Source: Scenedesmus sp. ARA3
Taxonomy: Eukaryota > Chlorophyta > Chlorophyceae > Sphaeropleales > Scenedesmaceae
Direction: 5' to 3'
Length of the DNA stretch: 64,000 nt
Assembly: GCA_004335835.1 (NCBI GenBank)
Contig: RWJK01001552.1
Coordinates: 1 to 64,000 of the forward strand
Shown: positions 1 to 13,200 of the stretch, in pieces
How the letters are laid out: every line of letters begins with the position of its first letter
How positions within the stretch are numbered: the first letter of the stretch is position 1
Notes under the pieces: model-generated
The model's input: the letters and a program-made list of their open reading frames with translations, nothing else
Databases searched by the model: none
Told to the model about the DNA's origin: nothing
Program-made: the position numbers and the translations under genes

Positions 1-210
1 GGCATAGGAACGCTTGAGCGAGGCAACTGCTTCGCGTTTCTGCTGTAACAGCTCTTCGAAGCTGGTTGCGCCATAGAGGTCACAAAGCCTCTGCTTTAAG
101 CGAGCATAAAAGCNTTTGCCTTTCTCAAGCTCTGAGGGCTCACCCTCATCGTCTCCTTCCTCGGAGGACAGGAGCCGTTCCTCCCGTTCCTCAACCTCGT
201 GCTCAGCCAT
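1..210 (-). CDS. 5' end of an unidentified acidic/coiled-coil protein (partial)
   Basis: The reading frame starts at an ATG on the minus strand at 210-208 and stays open for 70 codons to the window edge, so only the N-terminus is present. It begins MAEHEVEEREERLLSSEEGD, is rich in Glu and Asp, and then becomes a basic amphipathic stretch containing FYARLKQRLCDLYG and FEELLQQKREAVASLKRSY. The second part looks like a helix or coiled coil. One codon (around residue 33) contains the ambiguous base n at 114. I do not recognise the family. An initiator ATG preceded by an AT-richer stretch supports this start; the rest of the gene lies outside the window. Confidence 0.6.
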   Translation of the reverse strand, partial: MAEHEVEEREERLLSSEEGDDEGEPSELEKGKXFYARLKQRLCDLYGATSFEELLQQKREAVASLKRSYA

Positions 211-1652
211 GGCGCGCTGGCCTGACTAGAAACTTTAAAAACTCAACACACGTTCCCTTAGGGGCTTTGTGTGTACTGTATGCACCTCGCTGAGTGCGGT
301 TGTTGAGTACGTAGTAGTACGTGCGGACTTTTAGTCCAGGAAAGCACTCTCAGCTACCAGTCTTGCGCTGGGCAAGCTGAGCTGGTGTAAGAATACTGGA
401 CTTGGGGACGAAGGCCCGTTAACATGGCCTGCCCTGCCTACGTACCAACGAACATGTACCCTAAGACTCAGAGTAACATGCCCGAAGGATCAAAGTCCAT
501 CTACGTAGTTCTACTTAGACAGCACACTAGTTCATGGGGCTTCTAGAGTAGTGTTGCACGCAACAATGCGGCCTCAGGCTGCCAGCCTGCAGGCTGCAGT
601 ACAGCTTGTCACTGATGCTGGAGGCACCAGCGCTGGCTTTGGAACGCTAGGCCATATGCTATCAACGTTTGTAGATTACGTATGCACCGTTGATATTGTC
701 AAAGTTTCTGTTTCGGCTGTGTGTGTGGTCGTGATCATGCAGCTGAGGTGATGAGTCACTGTCCTAGATTGCTGAGTGTGCCGTTTCCGAGCAACAAGCG
801 AATAATGCAGCGCTCGCTAGTTTGGCCTGAATTCCGGCTGCATTATTGTGCCTTGTCTGGTCATCTGTTTGTTTGAAACCTCCCGCAAGCCAATCGATGG
901 GTCCACAGCAACCTCATCTCCACCTCGTCCAGGTGATGAACACTGTTACAGATTTCGGTCGTGCGGGCGACCTTTCCTGACCATCCTATCCCTGCACTCC
1001 GTACACACACACAACACATCAAGGATGATTATGTTCTTGATATAACGCTTAGTATGGGACCTGGGACGCTTGTATGCATCGCAATCGGCTTTGTTTTACA
1101 CGGCCAGCGCATTGTGCCTTTTTCACGTAAAACCACACCCAGGGATAATTCAAAACATTTGATGATTCTCTTTTGCATCGCTTGATATGTGCTCACGAGC
1201 TGAGAACAACGCAGTGAACTCCCAGTGACAGTGTGAAGTGCCCTGTTGGTGATCATCTTGGTTTGGCACAAAGCTGCCAACCGCGTCCTATCCACATCCG
1301 TGTTCATCAACAGCACTACCGAGTACACGCTTAATAGACATCCCTTGCATGTGCAACGACGTTAGTAAAAGTATGTGTCGGCAACCAGGTGAGGAAGCGG
1401 CCAGTACACCATTGGAAACTCATCTTGATAGATTTCAACAGCTGTTTGACGCTAAATGAAAGCATATAGTGCGGCTTTGGGGCTTCTCAGGAGGGATCAT
1501 CCTGCCCTCCGTCCAAAGGGTCGCCTGAAGCTCTGCGACCACCATGTCCTCTTAGTCTGCGCGCTGTATTCTAAGACAATGCAAAACTATATTTGCACCA
1601 TTAGACACAGGGTGACTCACTGCTTCCCGAATTCCGTTCTGCCTGCCTGCAG
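211..1652. other. Upstream region between divergent genes, no gene recognised
   Basis: The stretch separates a minus-strand start at 210 from plus-strand coding sequence near 1653. Only short frames without protein-like composition occur. It probably contains the promoter and 5' leader of the left gene and the promoter and first exon(s) of the right gene. I could not place an upstream exon that joins convincingly to the right-hand one. A candidate 3' splice site (GCCTGCCTGCAG) ends at 1652. Confidence 0.4.
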
Positions 1653-3046
1653 CACTCGAGGCACAGGCATCGCGCCGGCCAGCAGGGCTCCCAGTAACAG
1701 GATTATTCAGCCCGCAGTCGTCTCTGACAGCAACAGAGGGCTTTTTCTGCGACAGCATAGGCGCCAGCACATCTCCAGCTGTCTCGGATATGTGCACGGA
1801 GCGCACAGCGTACTACCGCCAAGATTCATCCACCAGCTGCTGCTCCAGCATGAGCTGCAGCTCTGTCTACTCGCCCACGGCAGTGCGCCAGCAGAGCCCG
1901 CCCAGCAGTGGCTGCTTCAGCAGCAGGCAGCAGCAGGGCTGCCACCCAGCAGGGGCTGGCTACCTGAGCCACCACGTGCCTGTCCTGCCAACCTGGGAGA
2001 TCCCAGAAGAGCACACCCGCATGCCTTCCCGCTCCCAGGCGCTGCTGGGCATGCACAGCAGCAACGGCATGCACATGAGCAGCAGTATGCCACTGCACAC
2101 CAGGCCCCTGCAGGCGGACTATGAGGCATGGTTGGCAGCATCAGGTCAGCTTGCACCAGCAGCAGCAGCAGCACCAGCAGCATCTCAGATGCGCCGCCCA
2201 CACTCACTGGAGCTGCCAGCACTCGACATGCGCCAGGCCAGCAGCGGCAGCAGCAGGGCCAGCCAGCGCAGGTACAGCTACCACCACGGCCCCTCCCACA
2301 TGCCCCTCAGCAGCAGCTACGGCAGGCCACCCACCATGCCTCACAGCCACACAGCTCGCCAATTTGCAGATGAGGGGCTGGCGGCGGCTGCAGCGTATGG
2401 CAGCAGGCCCAGCAGGCACGGCAGCGGCCACTTTAATGCGGTGCTGCCCAGCGTGCCTGATGGCATGCCTGCCTGCAACAGCAGCAGCAGCAGCCGCCTG
2501 CCGGCCGACTACGGCTGTGATGAGTTCCTGCTTGACGAGCAGGTGCAGGCCATGCTGGTGGATGTGATCTCACACGTGGGAGGAGAGCTGGCGGCAGCAG
2601 CACCTGCAAGCAACGCGGCAGACCTCAGCCTGCAGCAGCAGCGCAGCATGGCGAGGCGCACAGGCAGCCTGTCAAGGCAAGCCAGCATGGACACGCCGCA
2701 CAGCAGCAGGCCCGCAGCCACGCCAGCAGCAGTGCCAGCGCCAGTCGGCAGCGGCGATGCTGCGGCAGACGCCCTGGCGGCGCTGAACAGCTACATGCAG
2801 CGCCACGAGCAGCAGAAGCAGCGCCACCAGCAGTGTATCTCGGCTGCTGCTGCCGCAGCATCCCTCAGCAGCAGCCCTGGCAGCAGCAACTGTGGCATGC
2901 CAGCAGGCCTTGCTGGCCTGGTTGGTGCCGCTGGCGCTGCGGGGCTGAGCAGGCAGGCTCAGGCGAAGCTTCAGGAGCTGATGGCAGCGCAGCAGATGCA
3001 GCTGGAGATCCAGATGGAGCTGCTGCAGCTGCTGTCCGCAGCCTGA
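1653..3046 (+). CDS. Low-complexity Ser/Ala/Gln/His-rich protein, last exon (5' end unresolved)
   Basis: A single open exon of more than 400 codons ends with TGA at 3044-3046. The frame is open from 1616, the first in-frame ATG is at 1790, and a good acceptor ends at 1652, so the gene probably has one or more upstream exons. The product is mostly disordered, with Ser, Ala, Gln and His tracts. Two parts look structured: a stretch near the middle containing DEFLLDEQVQAMLVDVISHV, and a C-terminal amphipathic helix containing LQELMAAQQMQLEIQMELLQ. The pattern of disorder plus short helices resembles many algal regulatory proteins, but no diagnostic domain is visible, so no function is assigned. 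A CTG run begins directly after the stop. Confidence 0.6.
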
Positions 3047-3173
3047 TGCTGCTGCTGCTGCTGCTGCTCACAGCTTGATGCTGCTGGGGTTGTTGGATAG
3101 GCTGCAGCAATCTGCGCTACCAGTTGAGCTTGCTGGCAGCAGGGTGGAGGTGTGGTGATGAAGGAAGTGGAGC

Positions 3174-3390
3174 ATTGGTGGTGGTGGTGGTGGTGTGCTG
3201 TTAGGCCAGCTGTGGCATGCAGCATGGAGCATGCATGGTAGACAGCATGCAGCATGGTGCTGGTGGTGGTGGTGTGCTGCTGGTGGGCCGGCTGCGGCAT
3301 GCAGCACATCTTGGAGGCGATTGGTGGTGGTGGTGGTGGTGTGCTGCTAGGCCAGCTGTGGCGCGCAGCATTCCTTGGAGGCGATTGGAG
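3174..3390. repeat. Degenerate GGT-cored minisatellite downstream of the stop
   Basis: Three imperfect copies of a unit of about 55-70 bp lie here. Each has a (GGT)n core followed by GTGTGCTG, then a GGCCAGCTGTGG-like stretch and GCAGCAT. Copies begin near 3176, 3257 and 3322. The array is in the probable 3' untranslated or intergenic region of the preceding gene. Confidence 0.6.
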
Positions 3391-3905
3391 GGATGACTTG
3401 AAGTTGACTTTGCAGGTGTGGCACCCTCAGGATAGAGGGTGTGCTTCTGTGGCATTCATTAATACAAGCTATGCCTGGTTTGGTTTGTCCTGGAAACTCA
3501 CAAACCACTCAAACCAGTGGTCTCTTGTTTGGCTTTGCCGAGTAGCACCCACTAGCGCTTTGTATGATACAGCAGCTCATGCTGCCAGCTGCTTGCAATC
3601 GCAGCAGGTAGTTGCTTGCGTAGTTTGCAAGGGTTGTAGCAGCTCCATTCCCTGGGCTGTGACTGCCCCTGCCGTATCAGTGTCTGTCACATGTTGACCC
3701 TCGCTTTGCGGCGCAGCAGCAGTTTTGCTGAGGGCTGCACACCGCATTACTTGGCAGTTATGCTCACCAGATGATCAGATGGTGTTGCACACAGCGCTGG
3801 CACAGCATGCATGCCCAATGCTGGGTGCTGCCTGCTTGCTGAGCTGCTTGTGATGCACAGTACTGTGATGTGTAGTATCGCGGCGCACACGCTCGAGACG
3901 TGTGC

Positions 3906-6900
3906 ATGCGGCGAAGCAGCTCAGTCCCTCACGGAGTTGCACCCCGTACTGCTCAACCATGTGTCACACGCCTGAATGGCGTGGATGATGCAGATGATGA
4001 TCTGACAGTCGATGAGGGGCCAGCTGCTAAGCGGCTGGCACCATTGCATTCTGGATGTTGGCACCGCGGCACTAGCTGCGGCCTTGCTCTCACTGCACAC
4101 CCAGCACTGACGCTGGTACCCTGGTCAGGGTGCCAGGATTTTTGCTTGGCCATGGTGCAGCAAGCGCTGCCCGAGTCGGTGCGTGCAGGGGCGTGCAGCC
4201 CTGCCTGCTTGAGTCATCGCGGCTTGCAAATGCAAAGTCGTGTTACGAAGCATCTGAGATTTTGGCATGAGTGCTTTGTGCAGTTTGCAAAATGCATCTC
4301 TGCGTGTTGGCGTTGCAGCACGCTCAGCTGTCCAGAGCACTTCCCGCGCAGTGCATGCTGCTGGAAGCCTGCTTAATGTGCATCGTTGCGGCAAATTTTG
4401 ACAGCTGTGCGTGTGCAGAGCCCTGGCACATGCAGCTCTGGCGGCTGCTGTTGCGGCAGCATTTGCTGCATTGCTATAGCTGCGGCAGCAGCCTGTGAGC
4501 TAGAATGTACATGCGCAGCCTTGTGTGCTTGAGTGCGCGCGGTGTGACTCTGCGTGCGCTGCGTTTGCATGGTGGCAGGGCGGCGACTTGCAACCGCCCT
4601 GCAGTGTTAGTATACTTCTAGCTTCCGTTGGGTAGCTTCCAATCCACAGGCATATGCCCGCGTGCTGGTCGGTTTGCTTGAGGTTTGACTGCGTGCATTA
4701 CAGCAGGGCGACTCATCTCTCCCGGCACCGCTTGCCGCATTGAGCAAGCGCTTGCGAAGTGTTTCCGATCTGTCTAGACTACAGCATGCCTGCGCTGCTG
4801 GCCCTGTGGACGTGCTGTGTCTAGTTGCAGCAGCTGCCAGTGTGATTGGCACACTGGCAGCGGACTGTGAGCGATGTGTGGTGGGGCGGGATGCTAAGAG
4901 CTCTCGAGGCATGTTGAGGCTGGGATTGATCGACGGCAGTCTTTGCCTGGCAGGATTGTGTTGGATGTTGTGCTGCTGTTCACAGAGCGTGTGTGTTGGC
5001 TGTCACGAGGCGATTCAAGCAGGGACTAGGGTTGCTTGAAGGCTGGCTGCAAGATTGCTGCTGCTGCTGCAGGCGCCCAGCCTCTGTGCGTGATGCGTTA
5101 CGGGAGGTGTGTGTGTATGGCTGCAGGGATGACAAAGGATTCTGAGTTTGAGAGGTGAGTGTGGGCCGCTGCTGTGCATGCTGTACCCAACGCATGCATG
5201 CTGCATGGCCGTTGTACTGCGCTGTTGTTGTCTGAGCACCCCTTTCTGTCATATAACTCCCCCGGCAAAGGAGGCCAAAGTGAACACTATCCACCAACCT
5301 CCAGAGACGATGCGTGCTTTGTGAGCTGGCTCCTGCTTTTTGTCAGGGGCTGCGCAGCAGCCTTTTGCATTGTTGTGAGTTGTACACTTGTGTCGCTGCG
5401 GTGAGGTTGCTGAGCTGTGCGTGATTGGGGCCTGTGGCCCGCCTTGTGCTGGTGTGCTGGTGTGTGTTGTCTGAGACTCCAGCAGATTGTGCATGGGGCG
5501 AGCCAGCCGGAGGCCCCCTTTGGGCATTGCTTTGTTGCTAGTATTATGCTGTTGCGTAGTGTTGAGCTCTTGCCTTGAGTATGATCGCTTGGGCTTGATG
5601 CTGTGTCTCCAGTATGCAGCGTTGCGTTGTATAGTTCCGGCCAAAGCACTGTGTCACCACATGCACTGTTGTGTGTTTGCTTGAGTCCCATTGGGCAGCA
5701 TTGTTTGCGTTTGCGAGTTGGGTGATGATTGTGGGGCGTGGAGGGGCAGTGGGGTGAGTTGCTGGCAGGGGGAGCAGCGGCTTTGACAGCAGCTGCTCAG
5801 CGTGCGGTGCACTTACCTCTACCATGGCTGATGGTGGTGTGTGCTGGCGTACGGTGCAGCAACCGGCTCCGCACGCACACGCACAACAGCATTGATGGGG
5901 TGCGCTTGTTGCCGCTGCGTGTACACTTGCAGCTGCGGTTGTGCCTTTGTGGTGGCAGATGGAAGTGCAGTTGAAGTTGTGCTGGTGTAAGCAAGCAGGG
6001 GTTTCTTGCAGGAGGCTTGCTGGCTGCACAGCTGAGCATTCTGCTACCAGCGGTGCTGGCAGGTGTTTAAGTGCGAGCTGTTCGTCATCAATGTTACATG
6101 CATATTGGTGTTGTGAGAGGCAGCTTCCCAGCGTGGACCTGTTCTGCACGCGGCTCTTTGGATCTGCTGTGCAGGTCTGCCTGCTGCCTTGTGCATACAA
6201 GTGACATCACAAAAGCCGCGGCATTTGCAGCGGATTCAGTCTGGCATCTTTCATGTAAGAGTGTGGGCGTGAGCTTGTGTTGTGGCTGCAGCGCCGGGCG
6301 TGCCACTCTGTTGCAGGAGGCAGGGCACTGCACCGTTGCGCCAGCCAAAGTGTATGTGTTGCTTGCGCGGGGGACGGTTATGCCATATCATGCCAGTGTT
6401 ATCTTCTGGTTATCAGGCTCGCGTTGTGACCTTTGGTTTCTGCACGTGAGTCTGCATGTGGCCCTGTGCTTGCTGGTTATCTTCTGGGGTGGGTCCTGGG
6501 CGAGATAGCTGATGGACTGCGTCTGCATCCTCAGCAGACTTTTCATTGAATACGGCTTGCGTTGCGTGACACATGTGACTGCACAGCGTGACACATGTGA
6601 CTGCACAGCGGCAGCGATGGCTATGTTCCCTGAGTCCCAAGTTGGGCGTAAAGCACTGGATGTTATCTTATTGGCAGGGCAGCTTGCACGCAGCTCATGT
6701 TATTGGCTTGCGCAGCTGCGTGCTGCTCGCCTGTCACCGTGGGCAGGTTTTTGACGACTGGCAGCTGTGCGGATGTGCGTACGCTTGCTTGGCATGATCA
6801 ATACAATACTCAATTTTGTGCAGTGCCCCTTTTTGAGCTGTTGGGCGGGATTCCGGGCGTGTGGCTGGTATTCACGACAGTAGAGCTGAGGTTCTGCATT

Positions 6901-8654
6901 TTTGAGACAGAGTACATCCTGCCAGCCGATTGCTGATGTGCTATGCACGCATCTTTTGGCTGCAAAAAATGATAACATTTTCCTGCCTGTTTGCAGTTGT
7001 TAGACATACCAGCAGCTGTTGCACGTGCTGCTGCATAACTTGCTGTTCGATGTTGTTTCTGTTGCACGCTCAGTACAATACAGTCGTTTCAGAGCGGTGC
7101 TGCTGTGGCGCAGCTTTGGGCTGTTGCCCAGATCACGCGCACTGATAACCAAAACACTTTACAAAACTGATTGCAATTTGGCTCACTCTGGGCACCTAGC
7201 GGTGCTTAGGGTCATGGCGCGAGGCCCGTTTTCGTGGTTTGCGCTGTAGCATCATGGCATCCTCGATGTTGTATGTATATGTGGTCCAGACCATACAGTT
7301 TTGTGCAGTTTGATGCGCCAAATGAGCAGTGGCAGATGGGCAGCAATAGCTGGCGTGTTGAGCAGCTCATGCCATGCTCGTTCTGTCACCAATGTATGAT
7401 GGCGCAGATTGGGCGCGTTGGTCTCTTTCATCTGCTGTGCTTGGAGAACTCCTGCTTCCATGCATGCATGTGCTTGCTACTGCTTTTCAATACTAGCCAG
7501 GGTGCGCCTCTGCGGCGCGGTTCCTTGCACCCTGGCGCCTGCACCTGCTGCCAGCGTCAGACTGGCATGCAAGGCTGCCTTGCATCGGCCCTGAATTTGC
7601 GACGTTGCATGCAATGACATAATATCGGCTTACAGCTCCAGCAGCGAGTATGAGTTGCTGTACCGCAGTCTGCACAGGTGTCACATGTACAGCTGGTCGC
7701 GTGCTGCAACCTGTGATACTTCTGTGCAGGTGCTGGACCTGTTGATCTGCATTGCAGGGATCATGAAGGCCGCACTTTGCGGGCTGATGTCCCCAGTTTG
7801 GGAAGAGTATGCACAACTGGGCGTTGTGTTGGCAGAGGGGCTGCTGTGTGTTTTGCAGCTGAGTGGGGTGAGCCTTGGAGCTGCCATGCATTGCTCAGCC
7901 AATGGCTAACCAGCAGGTGGCTGGCGGCCCTGTACTGCTTGTGGTCGCAGGCGCTGCCTGCTGCCCGGATCAGGCCAGTCCCTTGCCTCCTGCCTCTGAC
8001 TACCGCTTGATCGTTGTGTTGTTGTGCACAGCTTGGTTACATAACGCCTGGCAGCTCATGCTGCCGCCATTGACATATGGCCAGGGCAGGACTTGTTGAC
8101 TTTCACTGGTTTGTTCAAATGGAGTTTGGCCAGAAGCGCATCCATTGAGTTTATTCCGGCTGCACCCGCTTCACTGAGGCAGGTGTAGCACCGATGCCAT
8201 GTTGTGTGGCGCAGTATGTTGCACAGACATTTGCGTGAGAGCCTTGTGCAGCTGCAAGGCGTGCACTGCTGCAGCCAGACTTCAAAATTGCACACGCCTG
8301 GTGAGACTGGTGTATACACACTAGACGCATGCATGCGTATGTACAGATGTATCGCAGAAACCACAATCTGGACGTATGTTGTGAGCTGCTGTGAGTATCG
8401 TGTACAGCAGCCGACTCCGCAACAAGGGAGGCAACTGGTACAGCATGATTCTGTGGCATCACGGTGGTGCACCTTGGTTTGGCGTGAGTTGCACCGCACA
8501 TCACACAAGTGCGCAAAGTCATCATGGTCATGGCGTGAAGGCAGGAGCCACTGTCAATGCAGCATCCAGAGATGATGCACAGGATGCGGCACAAATTTGT
8601 TGCTGTGGCTTGATTGATGGGCTGCGTTCCCAGCTTGTAACACTTAAATCGTGA
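3906..8654 (+). CDS. Multi-exon, Cys-rich multi-pass membrane protein (approximate model)
   Basis: A run of short plus-strand exons with good splice sites encodes hydrophobic, Cys-rich segments. The clearest are 4704-5030 (helix containing VDVLCLVAAAASVIGTLAAD), 5237-5320, 5347-5400, 6012-6062 (LLAAQLSILLPAVLAG), 6175-6254, 6292-6445, about 7012-7247, about 7312-7450, about 7639-7867 (containing VLDLLICIAGIMKAALCGLM) and 7918-8099. The last two join in phase 0 over a 50-nt intron. Coding-like sequence continues to a stop at 8652-8654, but 7918-8099 also ends in a stop, so the 3' structure is uncertain. The first plausible ATG is at 3906, followed by the acidic run DDADDD. Membrane helices alternate with loops, which suggests a receptor, transporter or channel-like protein, but I recognise no signature. 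Exon linkage is only partly consistent in phase, so this is a region-level call. Confidence 0.45.
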
Positions 8655-10282
8655 GAGATAACATGCTGATCAAGGAAAGGACGCAAGTGCTGCCCCCATC
8701 CAATCAGAATGCTCAGCCAGGAAGTCGGAGACTGCAGTGCCGCGCACTAAACAGCAACGCTGCCACCCTGTGTTGTTGTGCAGGCTGTGGTGCCACCACG
8801 GTAGTACTGTAGCGCAGCACTGATTGGCTGCTTCTCGATTATCAAACTGGGCCAGGCAAGCACTGCTGGCAGTGTTTCAGAAAGGCATGCGGTGACACCA
8901 ACTTGCAGATCTTAGCCACACAGGCGTACACGCAAGAGCACAAGAAGCACTTGAAGCTGTGTGTAATGGCAAGATCACGGCGGCCACTGGCAGACCTCTG
9001 CCATCAGGCAGCAACCTGCCAGGCTAAGCACTTTTGTGGTCCCATTGCCAGATGTCACGTCGCCCATGATGATCAGCCACCCTGGAGATTCATATTCCAG
9101 ATAGGCACGGCGGAGCAAACTTGTCGGCACTGTCCTGATACTTTACAAATCCTGGCCTGGAGCTATGGCTTCACAGTCACGATAAAGTGATGCAGGGGCC
9201 CTGCAGCTGCTAAAAGGCGGCAATTCCCAGCTCTGTTGTGCCCAGGTTTTCGATGGTCGCCGTGGCACACACACTCCAGAGTGTGCGATCTCACAGGCAG
9301 CTGGCCTCCCACCCTTCGCACTGGGGCATCAGGGGCTTCAGCCGCAACGCCGTTCCGGGTTCCAGTGTAGAGCTTTGGGAGTGCAAGTCATATTCATTTG
9401 CACGGGCTTTGAAAAACAGATGCATGCTGCACGTGCCACAGGATGTTGGAAGAGATGGCAGAAGAGCACTTGGCTGAGATCACAACCTGCCCTTCAACGC
9501 CCTCATCAATATTGACTCATGACGGCCGCCTGTTACATGGAGTACTGACGCAGGCATATTGCTTCAAGCTAAACTAGCAACTTGCATCCGCCATGCAAGC
9601 GTGCACATGCAGCATGTAGGCGCCTAGTGCAAAACCACGAGGAACAGCAGAAGCAAAGCACCGCAACTGCACAAGCTGCTTTGTTGCAGCAACGGCAGCC
9701 AACAAGCTCAAGTTGCTGCACCATGGCTGCCCACAGCCCGAGCCGACGGCCCGCCACAAGCCTGGCCGTGTTTGGTGCCAGCCACGTGCCACCAGCACAA
9801 AAGGGCGCAGCCCACAGCAGCCAGGTGCATCTGAAATTCACGGTTCAGCAACCGCCAGCGACAGCTAGTGGCAGCTCGTGGCCGCCTCATAAATAAAATT
9901 GCAACAAGATTTGGTCCTATCAAATTGCCGCAGCCTCTCCATGCATGTGCAGCGCCACTACATGTAGAGGACTTATAACCAGTAATGTGCTGCTGATAAC
10001 GTCATACAGTTCCCTGACAGCACAGCGGAGCGAAGGCAGCGTGCACGACAAGCCGTACACCCACAAGCAACAACACAATGCGGCAACATCTGACATGCAC
10101 AAGAACGCCACTTGCTCAGTGGCTTTCTGTTTTGGTGCTGTCAGCCGCGCCCTTGCGCTTTTCAAACCGACCATGCAGCCACGCATGTGAAGCCGCATCC
10201 AGCAAATAAACAGCCTACGGGACGATAGCTGGCTGCCGCGCTGCGCTAGGCCGTACGTGACAAGGCCTGCCGCTATAGCTAG
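8655..10282. other. Convergent intergenic region, no gene seen
   Basis: This lies between the end of the plus-strand membrane-protein gene and the stop codon of VFL3 on the minus strand. Short frames occur on both strands (for example 8903-9190 and 9582-9896 on plus), but their composition is not protein-like and no splice-flanked exons stand out. It most likely consists of the two 3' untranslated regions and a spacer. Confidence 0.4.
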
Positions 10283-13200
10283 CTAGCTGGCTGCTGCGCT
10301 GCTCTTGGCCTTGCGCAGGAAGTCCTGCAGCGCGCTCAGCCGCGCGTCTATGCTGGCAATCTCGCTGCCAGCCGCCTCAAACACGCCGCTGCCGCCCGAC
10401 GCCAGCTGCCCCGCAGCCGCCGGCACAGCTGCTGCTGCTGCTGGGCTGGCAGCAGCTGGCGCATGCGCAATAGTCAGCACACCTGCAGCAAGCAGACAAC
10501 AATGATATGACTGGCTGGCTGTCTTTGCCCTGCCGGCAGTCAGCGCAGCCGCCTCATGAATGCTGCCGATGCATAACCACGGCACGTGCATGCAGGATGT
10601 ATATGACAGCAGGGCACGTCTGGGACACCAACAACAGGCGGCTGACTGCAGCTAGCCACCTTTCAGTTTGCGCAAGTGACAAGCATGCTTGTTCAGTTGT
10701 ACAGCGGCACACCTTGCTGCCTAGGGCTGTGCTGCCGCGCGGGTGGCTGGTCATGCTGCTGCTTGGCCATGAAGGCCGACAGCTTCTCCTTCACGCCCTG
10801 CAGCGCTCTGCCTGGTGACGCGGCGCCAGCCCCATCACGGCCTACAGCAGGCAGCAGCACGCGCAGCCAGCAACAAGGGCACCACAGCGTTCAGCAGGTG
10901 GCTGATGAGATGCTTACCCTAGGTAAGTCTTGTTGGCAAGTGTGGGCATGCAGCCCACAGGATACTGCCAGGGGATGTTGAGGGAACTGATGCGCAGCAT
11001 TTAAATGTGAGCAGGGGTTTGCAGCGACCGGCCTGCTTCAGTGCATAACCACGCTTGAGGTAAGATCGAAGTATGTGCTGACAGCCCACATGGGCAGCCC
11101 CTAATGGCCACGCTGAAGATGGATGAACGGGAAATCTACCCTCGCTGCTTGTGGATATCTGTAGCGGGGTCCCTTGCCGGTGCCTTCAGTTTTGGCTGGA
11201 ACAATACAGCATGCTGACGGGATGCTCACCATGTCGTGCTTGAATGCTGCAAGCTCGAGTACAAGCACTTTGCTTGTGCACAGCCATACATGCGCTATGG
11301 CTGGATCATCGGCAGGCAACGCAGACAGCAAGCAGGCAAGAGCTACCACCTGCACTCACTGGACGGTCTCTGCGGCTGGCTGGCAAGCTCCCGCAATCCA
11401 TTGCCCTGCCTGCTGCTGCTCCTGCTGCCCAGAGCGCCTGCAGCGCCAGCACCAGCGCCATACACAGCCCCCAGGCGGTCTCTGCTGCCACTCCTGCGCG
11501 TGTCGCCAGCAGCAGCAGCACTTCCACCCCTGGCTGCACGCATGCCGCTGTCGCTGGTGCCGCCACTGCTGAGCGTGGGCCGCAGGTAGCCAGAGCCTGC
11601 TGCAGCGCCTGCGCGCCGCTCCACAGAGCCCTGCCTGCTGACCCCAGCACTGCCGATGCTGTCACCGCCCGAGGAGCGCCGCACTGGGCCTCCAGGCGAC
11701 GCTGCAAAGCCCCTGCCACTGCTGCTGGCCCTGGGCGTGCTGGCAGCAGAGCCGCCGCCAGTGCTGGAGGGTCCCCGCGTGCTGCGCGCCGGGCTGCTGC
11801 CCCTGCTGCTGCTGCCACGGTAGGATGCTGCCTGCTGCTGGCGGGCCTGGCGCTGCCGCTCGTACTCTGTTGGGTCGAAGCGCTGCTTGGGTGGGGCACT
11901 GCTGGGGCGTGGCGGCCGTGGCGGCGTCGCGTCTGAGGGCAGTGGCGACGCACATGGGCAGCAGCAATGGCAGTGCACATCTGAGAGGTAGCGCGCAGCT
12001 CACCATCGTCAATGGAGTACGCTGGTCTTTTTGAACATGAGGACACAGGTGCGCTGCACAATATGCTGCACCAAGATTGTGGTGGTGACACCAACAACAG
12101 GCTGCTGAGGCTGGGTTGCGGCTACATAAGCGCCACTCACTTTGTGCCCAGGGCCTGTTGTAGCCTGGCGACTGCGCTCTACTGCTAGCAGGTGACGACC
12201 TGCAGCCAGGCGTGAACAAGCAGCAGGGTGAGTAGGTTCCTGAGGCCAGCTTGCGACTGCAAAGTTTTCGGAAAGCGTTGCTAGCTGCTGCAGGACAACA
12301 TGCCGCTACTTGCTGTGTTATACAGTGCCTAAGCGGGCCAGCACAGCTATGCAAGCTGCTTTCCAACATCAAAGCCGTTCCTGGGCCTTACCCTCGCGAA
12401 GAGGCTGCTGTGCTGCCGCCTGCTGCTGCCCTGCTGCTCCCCTTCCCTGGGAACTTGTTGTACTGCCTGCTGCTGCCAGCGGCCCCGGGCCCTCCCCCCA
12501 GGTAGCTGCTGCCTTTGGACCAGCCAGACGCAGCTTGGTATGGCCCACCAACGCGGCCGCTGCCGCGCCTGCTGCCTGGTGCAGGCCCTGCTGCTGCTGC
12601 AGCCTTCAGGTGCTGCTCGCGCTCCTGTGCATCTGACAGCTCCTGCTCGCACGCTTTGAGCTTCAGGCGCAGCTGCCGCGACACGTCTCTGCTGCGGCTC
12701 AGCTCCTCTTGCAGCTGCAGCAGTGGGGCAGCAGGCAGCAGCAGGCGCAGCCACTCAGGCAACAAGGCTGCTGCAGGAGCGCGCCGCAGTGCATGCACTG
12801 CGGCAGCTGCCCACCCTGCAGCTACTTCACCACGCGCCTGCGCCACATTGCCTAACAGTGCTACCATCGAGCTATCGGCCCGGGCGCATACAGCACATTC
12901 TGTTATCAGCATGCCGCTTGCGGGTCTCAGCACCACGCTGCCATTGCTGCTGCTGGCTAAAGGACGCAGGTGTGCGCATACCTCCTGCAGCTGCCGCGCG
13001 CTGCGCCGCAGCTCGCGCTTGTGCTCCGCACGCTCCCGCTCCAGCTGCGCCGCCATCACCTCAAGGCGGGACAACAGCACCGCCGCATCAGCCTGCTCCG
13101 CGCTGCCAGCTGCCTGCTGCACGAGCGGCAACGCGCGGTCATGCAGCCACAAAAAACCACTGGAGGATGGGCACCAGGTGACTTCACTCATCCCACCAGT

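Noticed and set aside
3174..3390. GGT repeats considered as a CRISPR-like array
   Set aside because: Units are degenerate, of unequal length, without constant repeats and unique spacers, and the genome is eukaryotic.
8903..9190. 95-codon plus-strand frame with scattered Cys and His
   Set aside because: No domain, no neighbours to splice to; the convergent spacer is better read as untranslated sequence.
9582..9896. 104-codon plus-strand frame
   Set aside because: Low-complexity, no splice context, located in the likely VFL3 3' region.
11244..12097. Long frames on both strands in the Ser/Ala-rich VFL3 exon
   Set aside because: Only the minus frame containing RFDPTEY joins the other VFL3 exons in phase.
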